64,000 bases of DNA from Histoplasma ohiense. Taxonomy: Eukaryota > Ascomycota > Eurotiomycetes > Onygenales > Ajellomycetaceae. The position numbers were made by a program, and so were the translations under genes. The notes under the pieces were generated by a model. That model was not told the DNA's origin and did not search any database. It saw only the letters and a program-made list of their open reading frames with translations. The stretch lies in the NCBI GenBank assembly GCA_017607445.1, contig JAEVHH010000001.1, forward strand, positions 186,001 to 250,000. The letters are read 5' to 3'. Shown piece by piece: positions 46,529-58,018 of the stretch (position 1 is its first letter; each line of letters begins with the position of its first letter).

Positions 46529-47042
46529 ATTTGTCAAACAGATAGAATTAGTTGATATAACTGATCTTGTCAATAACATAACAAAATAAGATATAAAAAC
46601 TCAACAAACTTGAATGAAAGGAGTTCAACATTCTCATATATCTTCTTTATCTATTTCTTTTCATTTTATTAATCATCATGTCTTCTACATTATTTCCTAT
46701 TCTGATAATTTTTCCAGCTTCATTACTGATGTTATTCTGCTGAAGGGGGTATGTGAGAAATGATCTATCATATCAAGCATTGTGAGAAAGAATCTATCAT
46801 ATCAAGCATTGTGAGAAGTGATCTATCATATCAAGCAAGGATCTTATTCTATCTCAATTTTGAAAACCGGATCACTGCTCTGATGTATACCAGCACTGCC
46901 CCCATCATATGTTCAAGCATTCTTTTTCTTATAAATACTGCCTGGTTATCATGTAATTATTGGAGTTATTATAATCAATTCAATTTACTTATTCGATATT
47001 CAGTATTTGGGTCAATATTCGGACTTTATCCAGTTCCGACAA
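46529..47042 (+). repeat. Possible copia-like 3' end and LTR with 29-bp tandem repeats
   Basis: An AT-rich stretch ends in the purine tract GAAGGGGG (46743-46749). Then a unit starting TGTGAGAAATGATC is repeated three times with 29-bp period (46752, 46781, 46810). A TATA-like CTTATAAATAC follows near 46928, and the block could end TTCCGACA at 47042. That layout resembles PPT plus LTR, but no second LTR or pol was found. Confidence 0.35.
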
Positions 47043-47662
47043 ACCCCGATCGCAAGAGTGAGTTCCGCTTCGCTCCATTTACAATAAATCAACTTTGGAG
47101 GAAGCATATTGAAGGTATATTCGCTGGGATTTCCAATCATGTCTTATTCGGCAATGCAATTCTAATCTAGAGCTCGTGGAGGATATTGGGGTTAAGAAAT
47201 CAGTCAATTTGTAGGATGCATGCAGATAGCAGAGGGATTTGATAGATAATGCTGGTGGACGATGCTATCCTTTCGCAAAATTGCAGCATTGAGGGTTATC
47301 TCATGCGCTTAAAAAATTATATATCAAAATAAAACAGAGAAAGTAACGACCAAAAGTTGAAATGACGGCAAAGAATGAACAAATGCAAAATATATCAATC
47401 ACAATGCGCCACAGCAGTCTATTGCAGCAAGCAGGAATATAAAACAATAGGCATCTAAATCATGCCAGGTGAAAGAAGCAAAATTTCCACCGAGCATCCC
47501 AAGAATAGAGAAAAGTTCAAGAGTGATTATGGGCTGTCAAAATCAGAGGTAGGCGCCGAGACGCCAATCGTCATCAAAAAGACTTGTATGCAATGCAACT
47601 CTAGGTACTCCGTAGCACAACATGGATATGTGGAAAGGGGGACCGCTTATTGATGTAGTGGG
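47043..47662. other. Un-RIPed intergenic DNA
   Basis: Normal composition with CpG sites. Short open frames here have no recognised similarity. It is the 3' flank of the FYVE gene. Confidence 0.5.
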
Positions 47663-48647
47663 TCAGAATGTGCTCCAGCTCCAGTCTTTTGGGACGCTGC
47701 TTGCCGCGAGGCCATCCTGATCGATTGCCTGGGGGATGCCACTCGGACGGGTAGGAGAGACGTAATCAGGGCCAAGAGCTCGCATAGTCCTCGCAGACGA
47801 TGGCTTTTTATCTTTCATATCTTCTAACTCGGAGCCAAGAGCTTGCTGTATGTTATTGAGTCGCGTGGCGCGAGCCTTTTGCCAGCGGCAGTAGGCATTC
47901 CAACAGAGATCGCACGCACGTGAAGGGATCCCATCAGGATGAAAGCTGGCATTATGGTCCAGGGGTACCGTGTGGAGAGTATGTGAATAGCAAAAGACAT
48001 GTCCACAGTGCCGGCAATGATGTCGGCGAAGGAAGAGACCAAAGAAAGAGCGACAAGTGGGTGAATCGCAGTTAGGAGATGCCGAATCGGCCTGGAAGGA
48101 TATTTGTGAGCATGTCTCTAGCATGGAGCAAGGGATCGAAGTACCAAAAAAAATCGGTCGCATAAGGGAATTCATCGTGGAGCGGGAACGAAAATAAGTC
48201 ATGTGGTTTCAATACCTTCCAATGATCCCGAGTGGGTGAACCAGTCACCTCTCCCAGATTTTCATCCTTCATCCACTCGTCCTCAGCACATTTGCTCACA
48301 GTGATTTCCGTGCTTTCATACGATGAAGTTCGGCGAATAGGGCCAGCACTTTTCGATTGACTATCCAGACTGTCTAAGGAGCCATGAAAACTCCGTGGAG
48401 GGGTGAGAGGAGGAGGTTTTGTTGCGCGTGCTGTGGGCCGGAGAACCGCGGGAACGTACAAGGGAGATTTTGGGGGGCGGAGCTGGCGCGATTGCGGGGG
48501 TAATTGAAGAAGCTGAGCGTTTTGTAGCTTGGGGGAGGTGGGAGAATTGTTTGTTGGTGTCGTGGTGGCAGAACTCATGGGCGAAGGGGCCTGGATTGAA
48601 GAGATTGGGTTATTTGTTGCAGCTTGAGATGTGACTGTACCTGACAT
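47663..48647 (-). CDS. FYVE zinc-finger protein
   Basis: Two exons, 48647-48216 and 48091-47663, with a 124-nt intron (48092-48215; GTATTG to TTCCAG) that lets ...RDHWK join ADSASPNC in frame; 286 residues. Residues 1-110 are Ser/Pro/Thr-rich and probably unstructured. A conserved EDEWMKDENLGEVTG segment precedes the finger. The FYVE-type finger spans about 150-210 with RRHHCRHCGHVFC (the R(R/K)HHCR core) and zinc ligands Cys152, 157, 170, 173, 178, His181, Cys204 and 207. Such fingers bind phosphatidylinositol 3-phosphate on endosomal or vacuolar membranes. There is no RIP. The start ATG is the first in the open frame; a further upstream exon cannot be excluded. Confidence 0.88.
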
Positions 48648-48995
48648 CGATGTAACAGCGCCGTGTGAACGGTTAGTGTTGGAGGCAAAGGATGCTGAGA
48701 TTGCGAAGTCGTGTGGAAGAGGGTTGGTGGGAGAACAGATGTCAAATGATGAGGGATAGGATGGTCTGATACAGGTGGATCCTTGAAGAGGGGTACAGAT
48801 GCCTCTGCATAAAGTTTTTACTATTCACACTAGAGAACACCCTCTTGAGTAAGAATTACTCCGTAGTCTGAAATTGCAAAAGTTTCGTTCAGCCAAGCTA
48901 CTATCTACGCCACGGATATACTACTTTACCTCTCATTTTAAACAGCAGAAAATCCCCCAGAGATTGATAAATCAAATTTATCTTCTCTTTTATTT
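48648..48995. other. Upstream region of the FYVE gene
   Basis: G-rich, un-RIPed up to about 48900, then AT-rich as the transposon remnant begins. No second gene is seen. Confidence 0.45.
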
Positions 48996-48999
48996 CAAT

Positions 49000-49086
49000 A
49001 TGGCTTGTAATACAGATATCTCAATCTGTGCTGTGATAGTGGCTCTGAAGTCTTTTGATGGTAAAACTACAAAAGAAATCAGCAAT
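49000..49086 (+). pseudogene. Tc1/mariner-type transposase start, fragment
   Basis: MACNTDISICAVIVALKS then KTTKEISN matches the N-terminus of the fragment at 36457-36657. It is cut at 49086 by a family A LTR. Confidence 0.5.
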
Positions 49087-50084
49087 TGTAACAGGTGTAC
49101 TTCGATTAACAATCTAGCACCATCCCATATGCAGATTTTGAATTGATTAAGAAAAGAAAGAGAAAAGAGATCAGAAGAAAAGATTGTACAAAGAGAATTC
49201 TTATAGAGGGAAGTTCAGAGTGGAAGAATATCAGAAGCCACTCCACAGTGGATGTATGTATATATGTATTGATTTAATGTCCCAGAGAAGACACAGGCAA
49301 TGCCTGCACTTCAAAAGCCTCCCAAAGGGCATGGGGACATGCTACACTGGAGAAATCTCTATATACACAGTAATGATAGACACAGGATCCAGATAGCAAC
49401 TCTTGAGAGGACTCAGTCTATATAGACTGTACATCCACTTCTGGCCTGATGTATGGCCATTCATGATAGAGATAATCAAAGCAAACAAGTCCTATGGCAG
49501 GGCGATTGCTCGCAAGGAGCAGCAGCAGGACATTGCTCGCAGGGAGCAGCAGCAGGGTGATTGCTTGGAGCAAGCAGCAGCAGAATGATTGCTCGCAGGG
49601 AGCAGCAGCAGAGTGATTGCTCACAGAGAGCAGAGGCAGGGCGGAGGCAGGGTGGAGGCAGGGTGGAGGCAGGGTGATTGCTCGCAGGGAGCAGCAGCAG
49701 AGCGATTGCTCGTAGCGAGCAGCAGCAGAGTGATTGCTCACAGGGAGCAGCGACAGAGAGCAGAGACAGGGTGATTGCTCACAGAGAGCAAAGATCAAGA
49801 CCTGAAGGCCAATGAATGCTGAGTTCACTGAGAATCAGACACTCATAACAACTGCTCTGCTCTTGGCCATCATCACTAGATGATGTTACCAGGCTGCATC
49901 ATGAGAAGATGGCAGAGTCGGACTTTGCAGCCCACCTACATAAGTATGAAACATGAGATAGAAGAAATTACACAGAAGAATCATTAGAGACTATACAAAT
50001 GCAGAGTACAATAATAGAAATGAGTAGATGCAGAAGAAGAGTTGATTGTGTAAGTTAACTACTAACAGATACTAATCTGTCATA
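49087..50084 (-). repeat. Family A LTR split by a retroposon
   Basis: 49087-49250 is the right part and about 49941-50084 the left part of a decayed minus-oriented LTR; the piece in between is un-RIPed repeat DNA. Pol C-terminal sequence follows, so this was a 3' LTR. Confidence 0.75.
49251..49940 (-). mobile_element. LINE/SINE-like retroposon with hairpin minisatellite
   Basis: Its (ATGT)n-type tail lies on the left, so it runs on the minus strand. The 49262-49510 part matches the 272-bp element at 51204-51475. Beyond that come about nine units of a roughly 28-bp repeat built on TTGCTCGCAGGGAGCAG, in which TGCTC and GAGCA can pair, with a G-rich variant block in the middle (49630-49675). 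CpG is intact. Open frames on both strands follow from the repeat. Confidence 0.6.
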
Positions 50085-50262
50085 TTATCCCTCTCTATCA
50101 GAGTAAGTGATGACTCATAGACATTGAGAGCAGTGATGTTCTCCATGACAGATATAGATTCTCAGATCAGATGATTGTATTCTATTCATTTAATAAAATA
50201 TTCACAGTAATAATGATTGATTCTATCATCAAAAATTATTTTAATCTCTCATTCAAGTTTAT
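50085..50262 (-). pseudogene. Family A pol C-terminus (chromodomain), remnant
   Basis: Purine tract (TTATCCCTCTCT read on the plus strand) and decayed chromodomain sequence, matching 15550-15720 of copy 2. It ends at about 50262 in unrelated AT-rich DNA. Confidence 0.6.
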
Positions 50263-50827
50263 TATTGTAATGCACTTGTTTATTATTTTCTTATTATATT
50301 ATCTTATCTTTGTTTATTCTTACCTCTTTTCATTATGCTCTCGCTACCGCTATTTCTATATGTATATATATATTGATGTATGTATTTCGCACATCTTCTT
50401 TCTCTTTCTTTTCCTTCTTAGTGATTAGCTACACTACACTACACTATATTACTACTATATTACTATTGCTATTATCTTCACTACACTATATACTATCTTC
50501 TACTATTCACTCTTCACACTGTCATCACCTCTCACAGTTTCTGAACGTTGTGCTCTCAAGCTGAGGAATGTCGACTTTTGATGTGTGTTGCAATCAAATG
50601 CTTGAAAGCATTGTGAGGCTTGTGCCTCTGCAGAAAAATCCTGCAAACCCATGAGTAATCCTCTTTAATTCATATCATTAGCAATGTTGATATACTGATA
50701 ATAATACTAGATGTGTGATATACCTCTTCTGAGACACATCATGTGTGAGTGAGTGTTTATTTTTATGAAGATGACAGCTGAAGTGAATATGACAGGCTAT
50801 AAAAGTTGTATTTATTATTTGATAAAA
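50263..50827. other. AT-rich unique block with three consecutive hairpins
   Basis: Pyrimidine/AT-rich DNA, then at 50598-50655 three adjacent stems: AATGCT/AGCATT, GAGGC/GCCTC, TGCAG/CTGCA. The first loop contains TTGAAA and the last stem resembles a T arm, so a decayed Ser/Leu tRNA is conceivable, but loop sizes are wrong. Open frames on 50171-50564 have no similarity. Confidence 0.35.
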
Positions 50828-51061
50828 TGTAAGAGATAGTTTTAGATATAATTATAAAAGTAGTGTGAAGTACATATGTAGAATATTAAGAAGATAGCAA
50901 TCTCTATTATTCAAAGTTAATTGCTGATCTTTTAAGATCTATAAATATCAGTGAGTATTATATAGATAATGTTGTCATCATGTCTCATCCTTTATATTCT
51001 ATATCTTTCTATTGCTATATAACTATTTTCTAATATAAATATTTCTGTTGCATCTATTACA
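50828..51061 (-). repeat. Family B LTR (234 bp, internally deleted)
   Basis: Ends TGTAAGAG and CTATTACA are intact; about 37 bp are missing inside. A purine tract in minus sense follows to the right. Confidence 0.8.
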
Positions 51062-53221
51062 ATTATCTCTCTTTCTCAATGACCTGATTCTCAGAGCTTT
51101 TTATTGTAATATGTGAAGTTTATAGTGTATGCTGTGTGATTGATGTTGTATAAAGTTCATAGAATTGAGCTGAATTAATTGACAGAGTTAATTTCAAAGT
51201 GCTATATATGTATGTATGTATTGGTTTAGCATCCCAGAGAAGACACAGGCAATGCCTGCACTTCAAAAGCCTCCCAAAGGGCATGGGGACATGCTACACT
51301 GGAGAAATCTCTATATACACAGTAATGATAGACACAGGATCCAGATAGCAACTCTTGAGAAGACTCAGTCTATATAGACTGTTCATCCACTTCTGGCCCA
51401 ATGTATGGCCATTCATGGTAGAGATAATCAAAGCACACAAGTGCTACGGCAGGGCGATTGCTCGCAGGGAGCAGGATTTCAAAGTGCTGCTGATTCAGAA
51501 GAACATTTTTTCATTTTCAGTGTTATTGCAGTTTAATCATGATTTAAATACAATCTCTAAACCTCTTTTCTTTAACTTCTACATCAAAAATCATACTCTT
51601 AATGAAATCATCACCAACATCATCATCAATAATTTTTTATTTAAAAAGAATACATCAATTTATCAAACAAAATACACTGTATTCTTCTATGCAATTTTTA
51701 TTGTGAAATTTGAAGTTTTGATTGTGTGATTATATTTTTCATTTTCAGTTGAGTTTTGTGTTGTTGTAATTTTTTTGATCAATATTGTAATATTGATTTC
51801 AATTTTCAATATCTGTTTTTCTTTTTTATTGCTTTTGCTTCTCTGTCTTCTTTGAACAAGATCTTGATACTAATTTAAAATTATAATAGAATATCAGAAT
51901 CAGCTGTTTCTATTGCTGATTTGAAGTCTATGAAGAATGATATACTGTCTGTCATTGAGAGCATTTGCTTGAGTTGTCTGAAGAGATTGTAAAACTCTTC
52001 AGTATACTCTTACTTTGTGAATAATGAGTGAATACACTGTTATATTTGTCATATATCAAATAGAAGTTGTGCTGCTGTAAGTTTTCTTAAACTAAGATTA
52101 TTATGAATACTAATGAGATACAGATATCTGAGTGCTTTCATGAAATCAGTTAATTTTTGATCAATAAATTTCACAAAATACTGCTCTCTGACAAAGTTTC
52201 AGATGAGAGATTTGCTATATATCAAACTGTTATTGTGAGATTTGTACTTGATATACAGATCTATAAGAACACAGATGAGATTCTAGAATTCTATATAAAC
52301 TCTGATAATCTATTGTCACAATGAAATATAATATTCAATTATAGTAGTGTTTTGGAAAGTGTGTTTTTATATTCTGCTATTACATCAGTGTCATTCTCTC
52401 TGAGCAAAGATCTTGATGTGTTACTTGAGTTGACTGATAATATAGACAAGAATGAGAAAGCAGACAGTTTCATTGAAGTGTTAGAAAGAAACACAGCAGT
52501 ATATTGCTGTTATTATATTTGACATTTGATAACATCTCTTCATCATCATTGTAAGTCTGCTGAGAGTGAGTGCAAAAAATGCAAGCACTGCTCAGTGACA
52601 AAGCATGCTTATATTTCAGTAAATCATTATTCAGATATTTTACAGTATATAGTATTAACTCATATTAGATGTCAGCAGATGCTATTGAATTGACTCAGAC
52701 AGTTATTGACACTACTGAGAATCTAATTATTACTGATACAGACACTTCAAATATTAATGTTTTGCAGAATACTGTAACAGCAGTGATTAGATTCTTTATT
52801 ATGAAGATTTATGAAATTCAATAAGACAGTTCTTCTGAGACTCTGACTGAAACAGTGATTGATAAGATTTCAGTGATAACATTGCTGATCACAGCTTTCA
52901 AGTCATCATTGAAATGTCATACTTCATCAGTTGAGAAAATTCAGAATAATAAGCAGATTTGTCTTGATAACAATTTCTCAAATAACACTAATCAAGCTGA
53001 AAAAGATCTGTCTTTTAATCTCTGAGTGAAATAAGTATATTCAGCAGTCATTATCATTTTCTTCATTTTTGTTTACTGACTGATTTCTGATAGATTTTAT
53101 TAAACTGTTTCAAACACTTCTGACTGTTCATCAAATTTTTCTCAGATTTTCAAGAGTTATTTGTGTCTGTACAATTCTTTCATTTGACAAGATATTGTGT
53201 TTGATTATGATACTGACATTT
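51062..53221 (+). pseudogene. Antisense cysteine-rich gene of family B, copy U3
   Basis: It matches U1, U2 and U4 over its length. The first ATG has become ATA (near 51896), the intron 1 branch region is altered, and the second 5' splice site reads GTAAAT, so this copy is the most decayed. A 272-bp retroposon sits at 51204-51475. The right end extends beyond the antisense exons to 53221, where tRNA-like and LINE sequence begin. Confidence 0.5.
51204..51475 (-). mobile_element. 272-bp SINE-like retroposon, TSD 13 bp
   Basis: ATTTCAAAGTGCT flanks it on both sides (51191-51203, 51476-51488). A (TATG)n-type tail is on the left, meaning minus orientation. It keeps CpG and GG/CC, so it entered after the host was RIPed. 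It shares its tail half with the element at 49251. Confidence 0.85.
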
Positions 53222-53258
53222 GCCCGCGTGGTGCAGTTGGTAAGACTGTTACCCAAGG
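53222..53258 (+). tRNA. tRNA-like 5' half (pseudogene fragment)
   Basis: GCCCGCGTGGTGCAGTTGGT and the following AAGACTGTTACCCAAGG resemble acceptor, D arm and anticodon arm of a tRNA (CTGTTA recalls an Asn anticodon loop), but bases are missing, and the 3' half is absent at the junction with a LINE tail. Past the LINE, near 53695-53711, GTAGA-TTCAAAT-TCTGC has the shape of a decayed T arm. CpG is intact in the 5' half. Confidence 0.35.
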
Positions 53259-53682
53259 TTATTATTATTATTATTATTCTTCAATTATAGATGCATGCAG
53301 TCAGTGACTATGACATCTACCTGAAACACTTCAGGATTTTTCAACTCAACAATAATTTAATATACAAAGACAATTTAAAACATGCATTATCAGAATTCCA
53401 GCCCAGAATCAAACAACTATTCAAACTGTTCAATCAAAGAAATCAAAATCAAAAGAATGTCAGCAAGCCAACACAACTTAGTTTGAAAACAAAAGAAATA
53501 AACATTGTAAAAGACAGCTTTATTATAACAAGGAAAAGAAAAACCACTGACAACAACTATAACATCAATAAAAAACAAACCAAACTTTTCAAAACAAAAT
53601 TAAAACTGATCATAAACAACTTAAGAGAGACTTCAAAGTAAGATGAAAAGAAAGACTAAAAGAAAAATCAAGATAGCACTGT
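53259..53682 (-). mobile_element. LINE 3' end
   Basis: (TTA)n at 53259 followed by sequence matching, in reverse, the 3' UTR and tail of the LINE at 31480-31882. It is 5'-truncated and CpG-free but not otherwise RIPed. The open frame 53291-53641 on the plus strand is antisense to the UTR and not a gene. Confidence 0.75.
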
Positions 53683-56405
53683 TAGATGTGCTGTAGATTC
53701 AAATTCTGCTGCTGATAAGATCTCATTGAGCAGCAAGAAAATCATACAGATAGTGACTGTCTTTCACAGAGCATCTGCTGAGAGCTCATCTCTGATCTTC
53801 TCTAGACTTCAGATGTGCTGAGCCACAGCTCTTGTCTTCTTTATCTGAGCAGAGATATATGATCTTCAGATGAGTCTTCTGTCAAAGTGTACATTCAGTC
53901 AACAGAATGCTGACTTCTGTTCAGCTGAGACAGTGACAGAGTGTATGATCAAATTCTCTGATACAATCACTGATGATGTTTTATTGTATCATTTTCTTGT
54001 GAAATGAATCATCTCAAGTTTCTCTGATGTGAAGATCATCTTGTTTGTCTCTCTCTATCTCAGAATACTCTGTATATCATAGCTGAGAAGAGTAGTATTG
54101 CTGTCAAGCAAGTGTATAGCTCATCAAGTATTCAGATCATCTGCATAGTCAAAGTACAATTCTGAGTTCTGCCACAGCAGCTCTGTCAGATATAGAAGAA
54201 ACAGTATTGATGACAGAGAAGATCTCTGTGACATGCTATATTGCATCTGATGTACTGCTGTGATGATTCTCTTCAGCTGAATCTGAGCTCTGTGTTCAGT
54301 GAGAAAACTATCAATGAGTTGTAGCAGCTCACATAATCATCTCTGTTGTGTTATTCATTGAAGCAGCTGTCTGCACAGCACAGCATCAAAGACACTATGT
54401 ACATTCATTATGATCATGAATATCTTCTTGTTTTGTGCAAAGGCTGTCTTCATCTCATGAGTGAAAGCAGCTATCAGATTCATTGTCAATTATCTGAGCA
54501 GCATCTCTTCATACTATAAGCTGACTACATCATAAATGAGTGCTGTGTACATTAGTTGTCTTGCAACAATGTATTTCAGCTTCTTGAAGATTACTGAGAG
54601 AAAAGCAATGAGTTTTCAGAAACAGATCAAGCTTCTGTCTCTTTTATCTATTTTGAATATCATTGTCATCTCTGTCAGCTTTCAGATTTGTGGGAAGTGG
54701 TAGAGCTGAAGACAGCAGTTGTATAGCTGCTGTATAAAGAGAGATATATACTGTCAGTATGTCTTGAGCAGTCACACTGTGATTCCATCTGTGTCTGAAG
54801 AGATACTCTGTACTTCAATGATGTTGTACTCTATCTCCTTCATCTCAACTCAGAGATCTCAGAGCAGGTTTTCCATGCCACTTCAGTACTCATAATTCAA
54901 TGAATTGTATTTCAGATCATCAGTTGAGTTGTATCACTTTAGAATGATTTGTTGAAGTATCTTGACTTTGACAGCTGTCTCTTCTATAATCTGATTCTCA
55001 ATCATCAGAGAGAGTGCTCTGAGGTTGAGTTTCAGCTTATATCATACTATCACTCAGTACAGATCTCTGTCATCTCTGATTTTATTGATCATCTATCTTC
55101 AGTATATATGCTTGGCCTTGCACACTGTGTTCTTGAACTGATGCTTTGTGGCCTCTGTCTGATGAGTGGTGAGCTTTTGATGTGTTCTTTGACAGTCTGC
55201 TGTTCATCAGAAAACTGTAGTCTGTTCTTGTTGCACTGATTTGCTGACTGTCTGAGCTGCAGTCAGAAGATTCTGAATGAAGTGTTGAGTCAGATCATCA
55301 AACTGTGCTGCATTCTCAACTCTATTTGAGCAAAGTATATTTATCATAAGATTTCTGATAAGATCTGTAAAGGATTTCAGCTGAGAGTCTGTGATCTTGA
55401 TCTGAGCTCTGCTCTGCTGTGTCTGAGATGTTGTCAGCAGTATAGTAATTATAGACTGATGATCTGAGCTGGAGTGTAAATCTTGACACACTGAAGTGGA
55501 AGCAAAGATCATATTAAAGAAGATGAGATCAATCATATAATCTGCTATATAAGTTGAAATATCTATCTCTTTCACAAAGTTCATTCTGTGTTCACTGATT
55601 CACTGAATAAGCTCCCCTTCTCAGTGCAGATTCACTGCCTCTGATTCAAAGACATCATATTATATATTGAAATCCTCACCCACTAGACAGTGGGCTGATG
55701 AGCTCAAATTGATCAGATAGTTCATGACTGTGTCTGTCTCAGACTATCTGTATACATTGAGAATGTGGCAGTCATTGACACTGATTCACAGCAGATCTCT
55801 GTTTTGCACAGATTGATATTGCTGTGCTCTTATCTTTGAACTCTTGTGTATATATGTCATGACTCAGAGCCTCTTCTCCTCTCACTGCTTCAGATTAGTG
55901 TCATCTCAGTGGTCTATGAATACAAAGCACTCATATGCTGAGTGATTAGAAGTCTTGATGTCAGAGTGTGTGTAAGACTTCTGTATACAGATCATTTCAC
56001 AGCTCTGCTTGAAAGCAAGCTGTAGAGCTGCTGTGTGACAGAGAACTACTCTGACTGTATTTGTTCAAAAAATCTGTAGAGAGTGATTTTTCTGCTGATT
56101 GTTTCTGTAGTGTCAGCTGCATTGCTGATGTTGATGTTCTAGTATAAGAAGTCACTTGATGAGCTGCTGTCAAAGTTCATCTGCAGAATGAGATTGAAGA
56201 GTTTCAGATCTGTTGTCTGCATGCTGAGGCTAGACTATTTTTTAACTGTTTGACTATACTGCTGCTCTGCTGTGTGAGCTGAGTGTTGTCTGATGTGAGT
56301 CATCTGTCAGATAGCATTCTCTTCACTGATGAAGCTCTGAGTAGTCACTCACTTGCAGAGTGCTAGTCTGATGAGCTGTGTTGACTAAGTTGATTGAGTG
56401 AATGA
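53683..56405 (-). pseudogene. LINE ORF2: endonuclease and reverse transcriptase, decayed
   Basis: On the minus strand, 55207-55584 shows the end of an apurinic-type endonuclease (IDLIFF, then SSSDHQSI) and the linker to RT. The RT active site DYADDL is intact at 54133-54150. Many TGA codons interrupt the frame. It is preceded by ORF1 (56406-58018), so this is the longest LINE in the window. RNase H should follow but the left end is cut near 53683. Confidence 0.75.
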
Positions 56406-58018
56406 TATAGATATCATCACTGTGATCATTGATACTGACTGTGCTGATGATGATTGTCACTTCTGAGCATCTCTGTGGCATCTGTTGTCAAGACAGTGAA
56501 CAGCTGCTAGCTTCTTTTGAGTTAGATGTCTGAGAATGTCATTCACATATCTGAGCACAGCAGAGCAGTGCTGATGCTCAGCTGAGTAGAGTTGACAGCA
56601 GTTGATATATCATGATGCTCTCTTGCACTTCACATCTATTGATCTCTTGTGCTGACTTGTGGGCTCACTGCAGTTGGAGCATTTTGTCAGTCATGCATAC
56701 TTTGATGAATGACAGTATCTCTGACATTCTGAGTCATGTCTCACTGTCAGTGGTCTTTTCTTGATAAGTCTAGCTCTCTCACTGACATTGAAGAGTGAGA
56801 AGTCTTTCACTGAGATGAGAAAGAAGACAATTCATGTAATCTTCTCTGTTTTGAGATTCACTTCATATTGTGAGGATTGACAGCTCACTGATTTTATCTT
56901 TGTCTGAGTCAGAATCTCTCTCTCAATCATCTTATCTGTGAGGATTTTTGCTTCTTCTCAGTTCTGAATGAATTCTGAGACTTCTGAAACAGCATAATTG
57001 TATCATCACTCTGATAGCTGAATCTCTGTGATGTCAAAAACTTCATAGAGAGTAGCCACTGTCTTCTCAGTGATCAGAGCATTGTATATGCCTCTGTTGC
57101 TTGATGTGATTGCTCAATCTGTTCTGATGAGCTTCATCTTCAGCACATTAGCCACATTCTTCATTCTCTGAATGTTTGCAATGATTGTCTGCTGCACAGT
57201 ATATGACTGCAGCTGGGTGATCTGTTTCTCTGACTGAAAAGTGATGAGAACTCATGAGTTCTTCTGCTGCTTTGTGTTCTCTGTGAAGCTTCTTGACTGA
57301 CTGATGTTCTTGAGCTGCAGACTGACTCCACTAGCTCTGTCAGCTGAGAAAGCTGCAGTTTTGACAGAGATAGCTTCAGAGAGAGCAGAATTTTTCCTCT
57401 TCTGTGCAATATCTGTTCAGATAGTCAGCTCTCTCACAGTTATCTTTGCTGAATTTGACTGTGAATGAGTGATCAGAGCAGCACTTTCTCTTAGAGTTGA
57501 TGCTGCATTCACATCTGCTGTTGCATATGTGATGAATCTTTCATGAAAGATTTGAGCAAAGTTCTGACTGGCTGGCTGCTTCTTCTTCTCAACTCAGCTG
57601 TTCAGAGTCTTTGTCAATCTGATGAAAGTCTTCTGCTGCAGATTCTGTTGCTGTTGAGTCTCTTCAAACTGCTTCTGTAGCTGAGAGATGGCTGTGGAGA
57701 TGCTGTCACTGACTTCTTTGAGAACTGAAGAAGACATTGTAACAGTCTTTCTCTGTCTCTTATCAGTCTTTTCAATAACAAAATTGATCAGTGACTCTGA
57801 CTTCAGTGGTCTGATGTAGATCATGTCAATGTCCTTGAGTGGATGGAAGAGTGTTGAGAGCTCCATGACCACTCAATCTGTGCAGTACACACACATAGAG
57901 TAATCACAGAAGGTGTGTGATGATGTTGAATGGATTGAAGGGTTAAAATTATACAAAAAACAGTTAGAAAATGGAAAAATTCAAATGTATCTCTATGTTT
58001 GTGGGTAGTTGTAAGAAT
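56406..58018 (-). pseudogene. LINE ORF1 (gag-like), copy B
   Basis: The start at 57872 reads MVMELSTLFHPLKDIDMIYI, followed by a coiled, Gln-rich stretch (LQKQFEETQQQQNLQQK). Near 56.6-56.8 kb is the knuckle segment (CQRYCHSSKY, CSNCSEP). It is parallel to copy A at 44.7-46.3 kb but less decayed. The LINE 5' end is at GGGTAGTTGTAAG, about 58018, inside family A gag. Confidence 0.7.

Noticed and set aside
46752..46836. CRISPR-like direct repeats
   Set aside because: The 29-bp units are contiguous without spacers, and the sequence is fungal; it is a minisatellite.
46760..47170. 136-codon plus-strand ORF with hydrophobic stretches
   Set aside because: It covers the tandem repeat and the LTR-like block and has no similarity I recognise.
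47462..47653. 63-codon plus-strand ORF
   Set aside because: Short, tail-to-tail with the FYVE gene, no recognised domain; not enough to call a gene.
49418..49828. 136-codon minus-strand ORF and the plus-strand ORFs at 49403-49774
   Set aside because: They run through the 28-bp minisatellite, whose unit length keeps frames open; composition is repetitive Ala/Ser/Cys or Gln/Ser without domains.
50171..50564. Two overlapping hydrophobic ORFs
   Set aside because: T-rich low-complexity DNA gives Phe/Leu/Tyr-rich frames; no motif and overlapping frames.
53291..53641. 116-codon Asn/Lys-rich ORF
   Set aside because: It is the reverse complement of the LINE 3' UTR seen at 31.5-31.87 kb.
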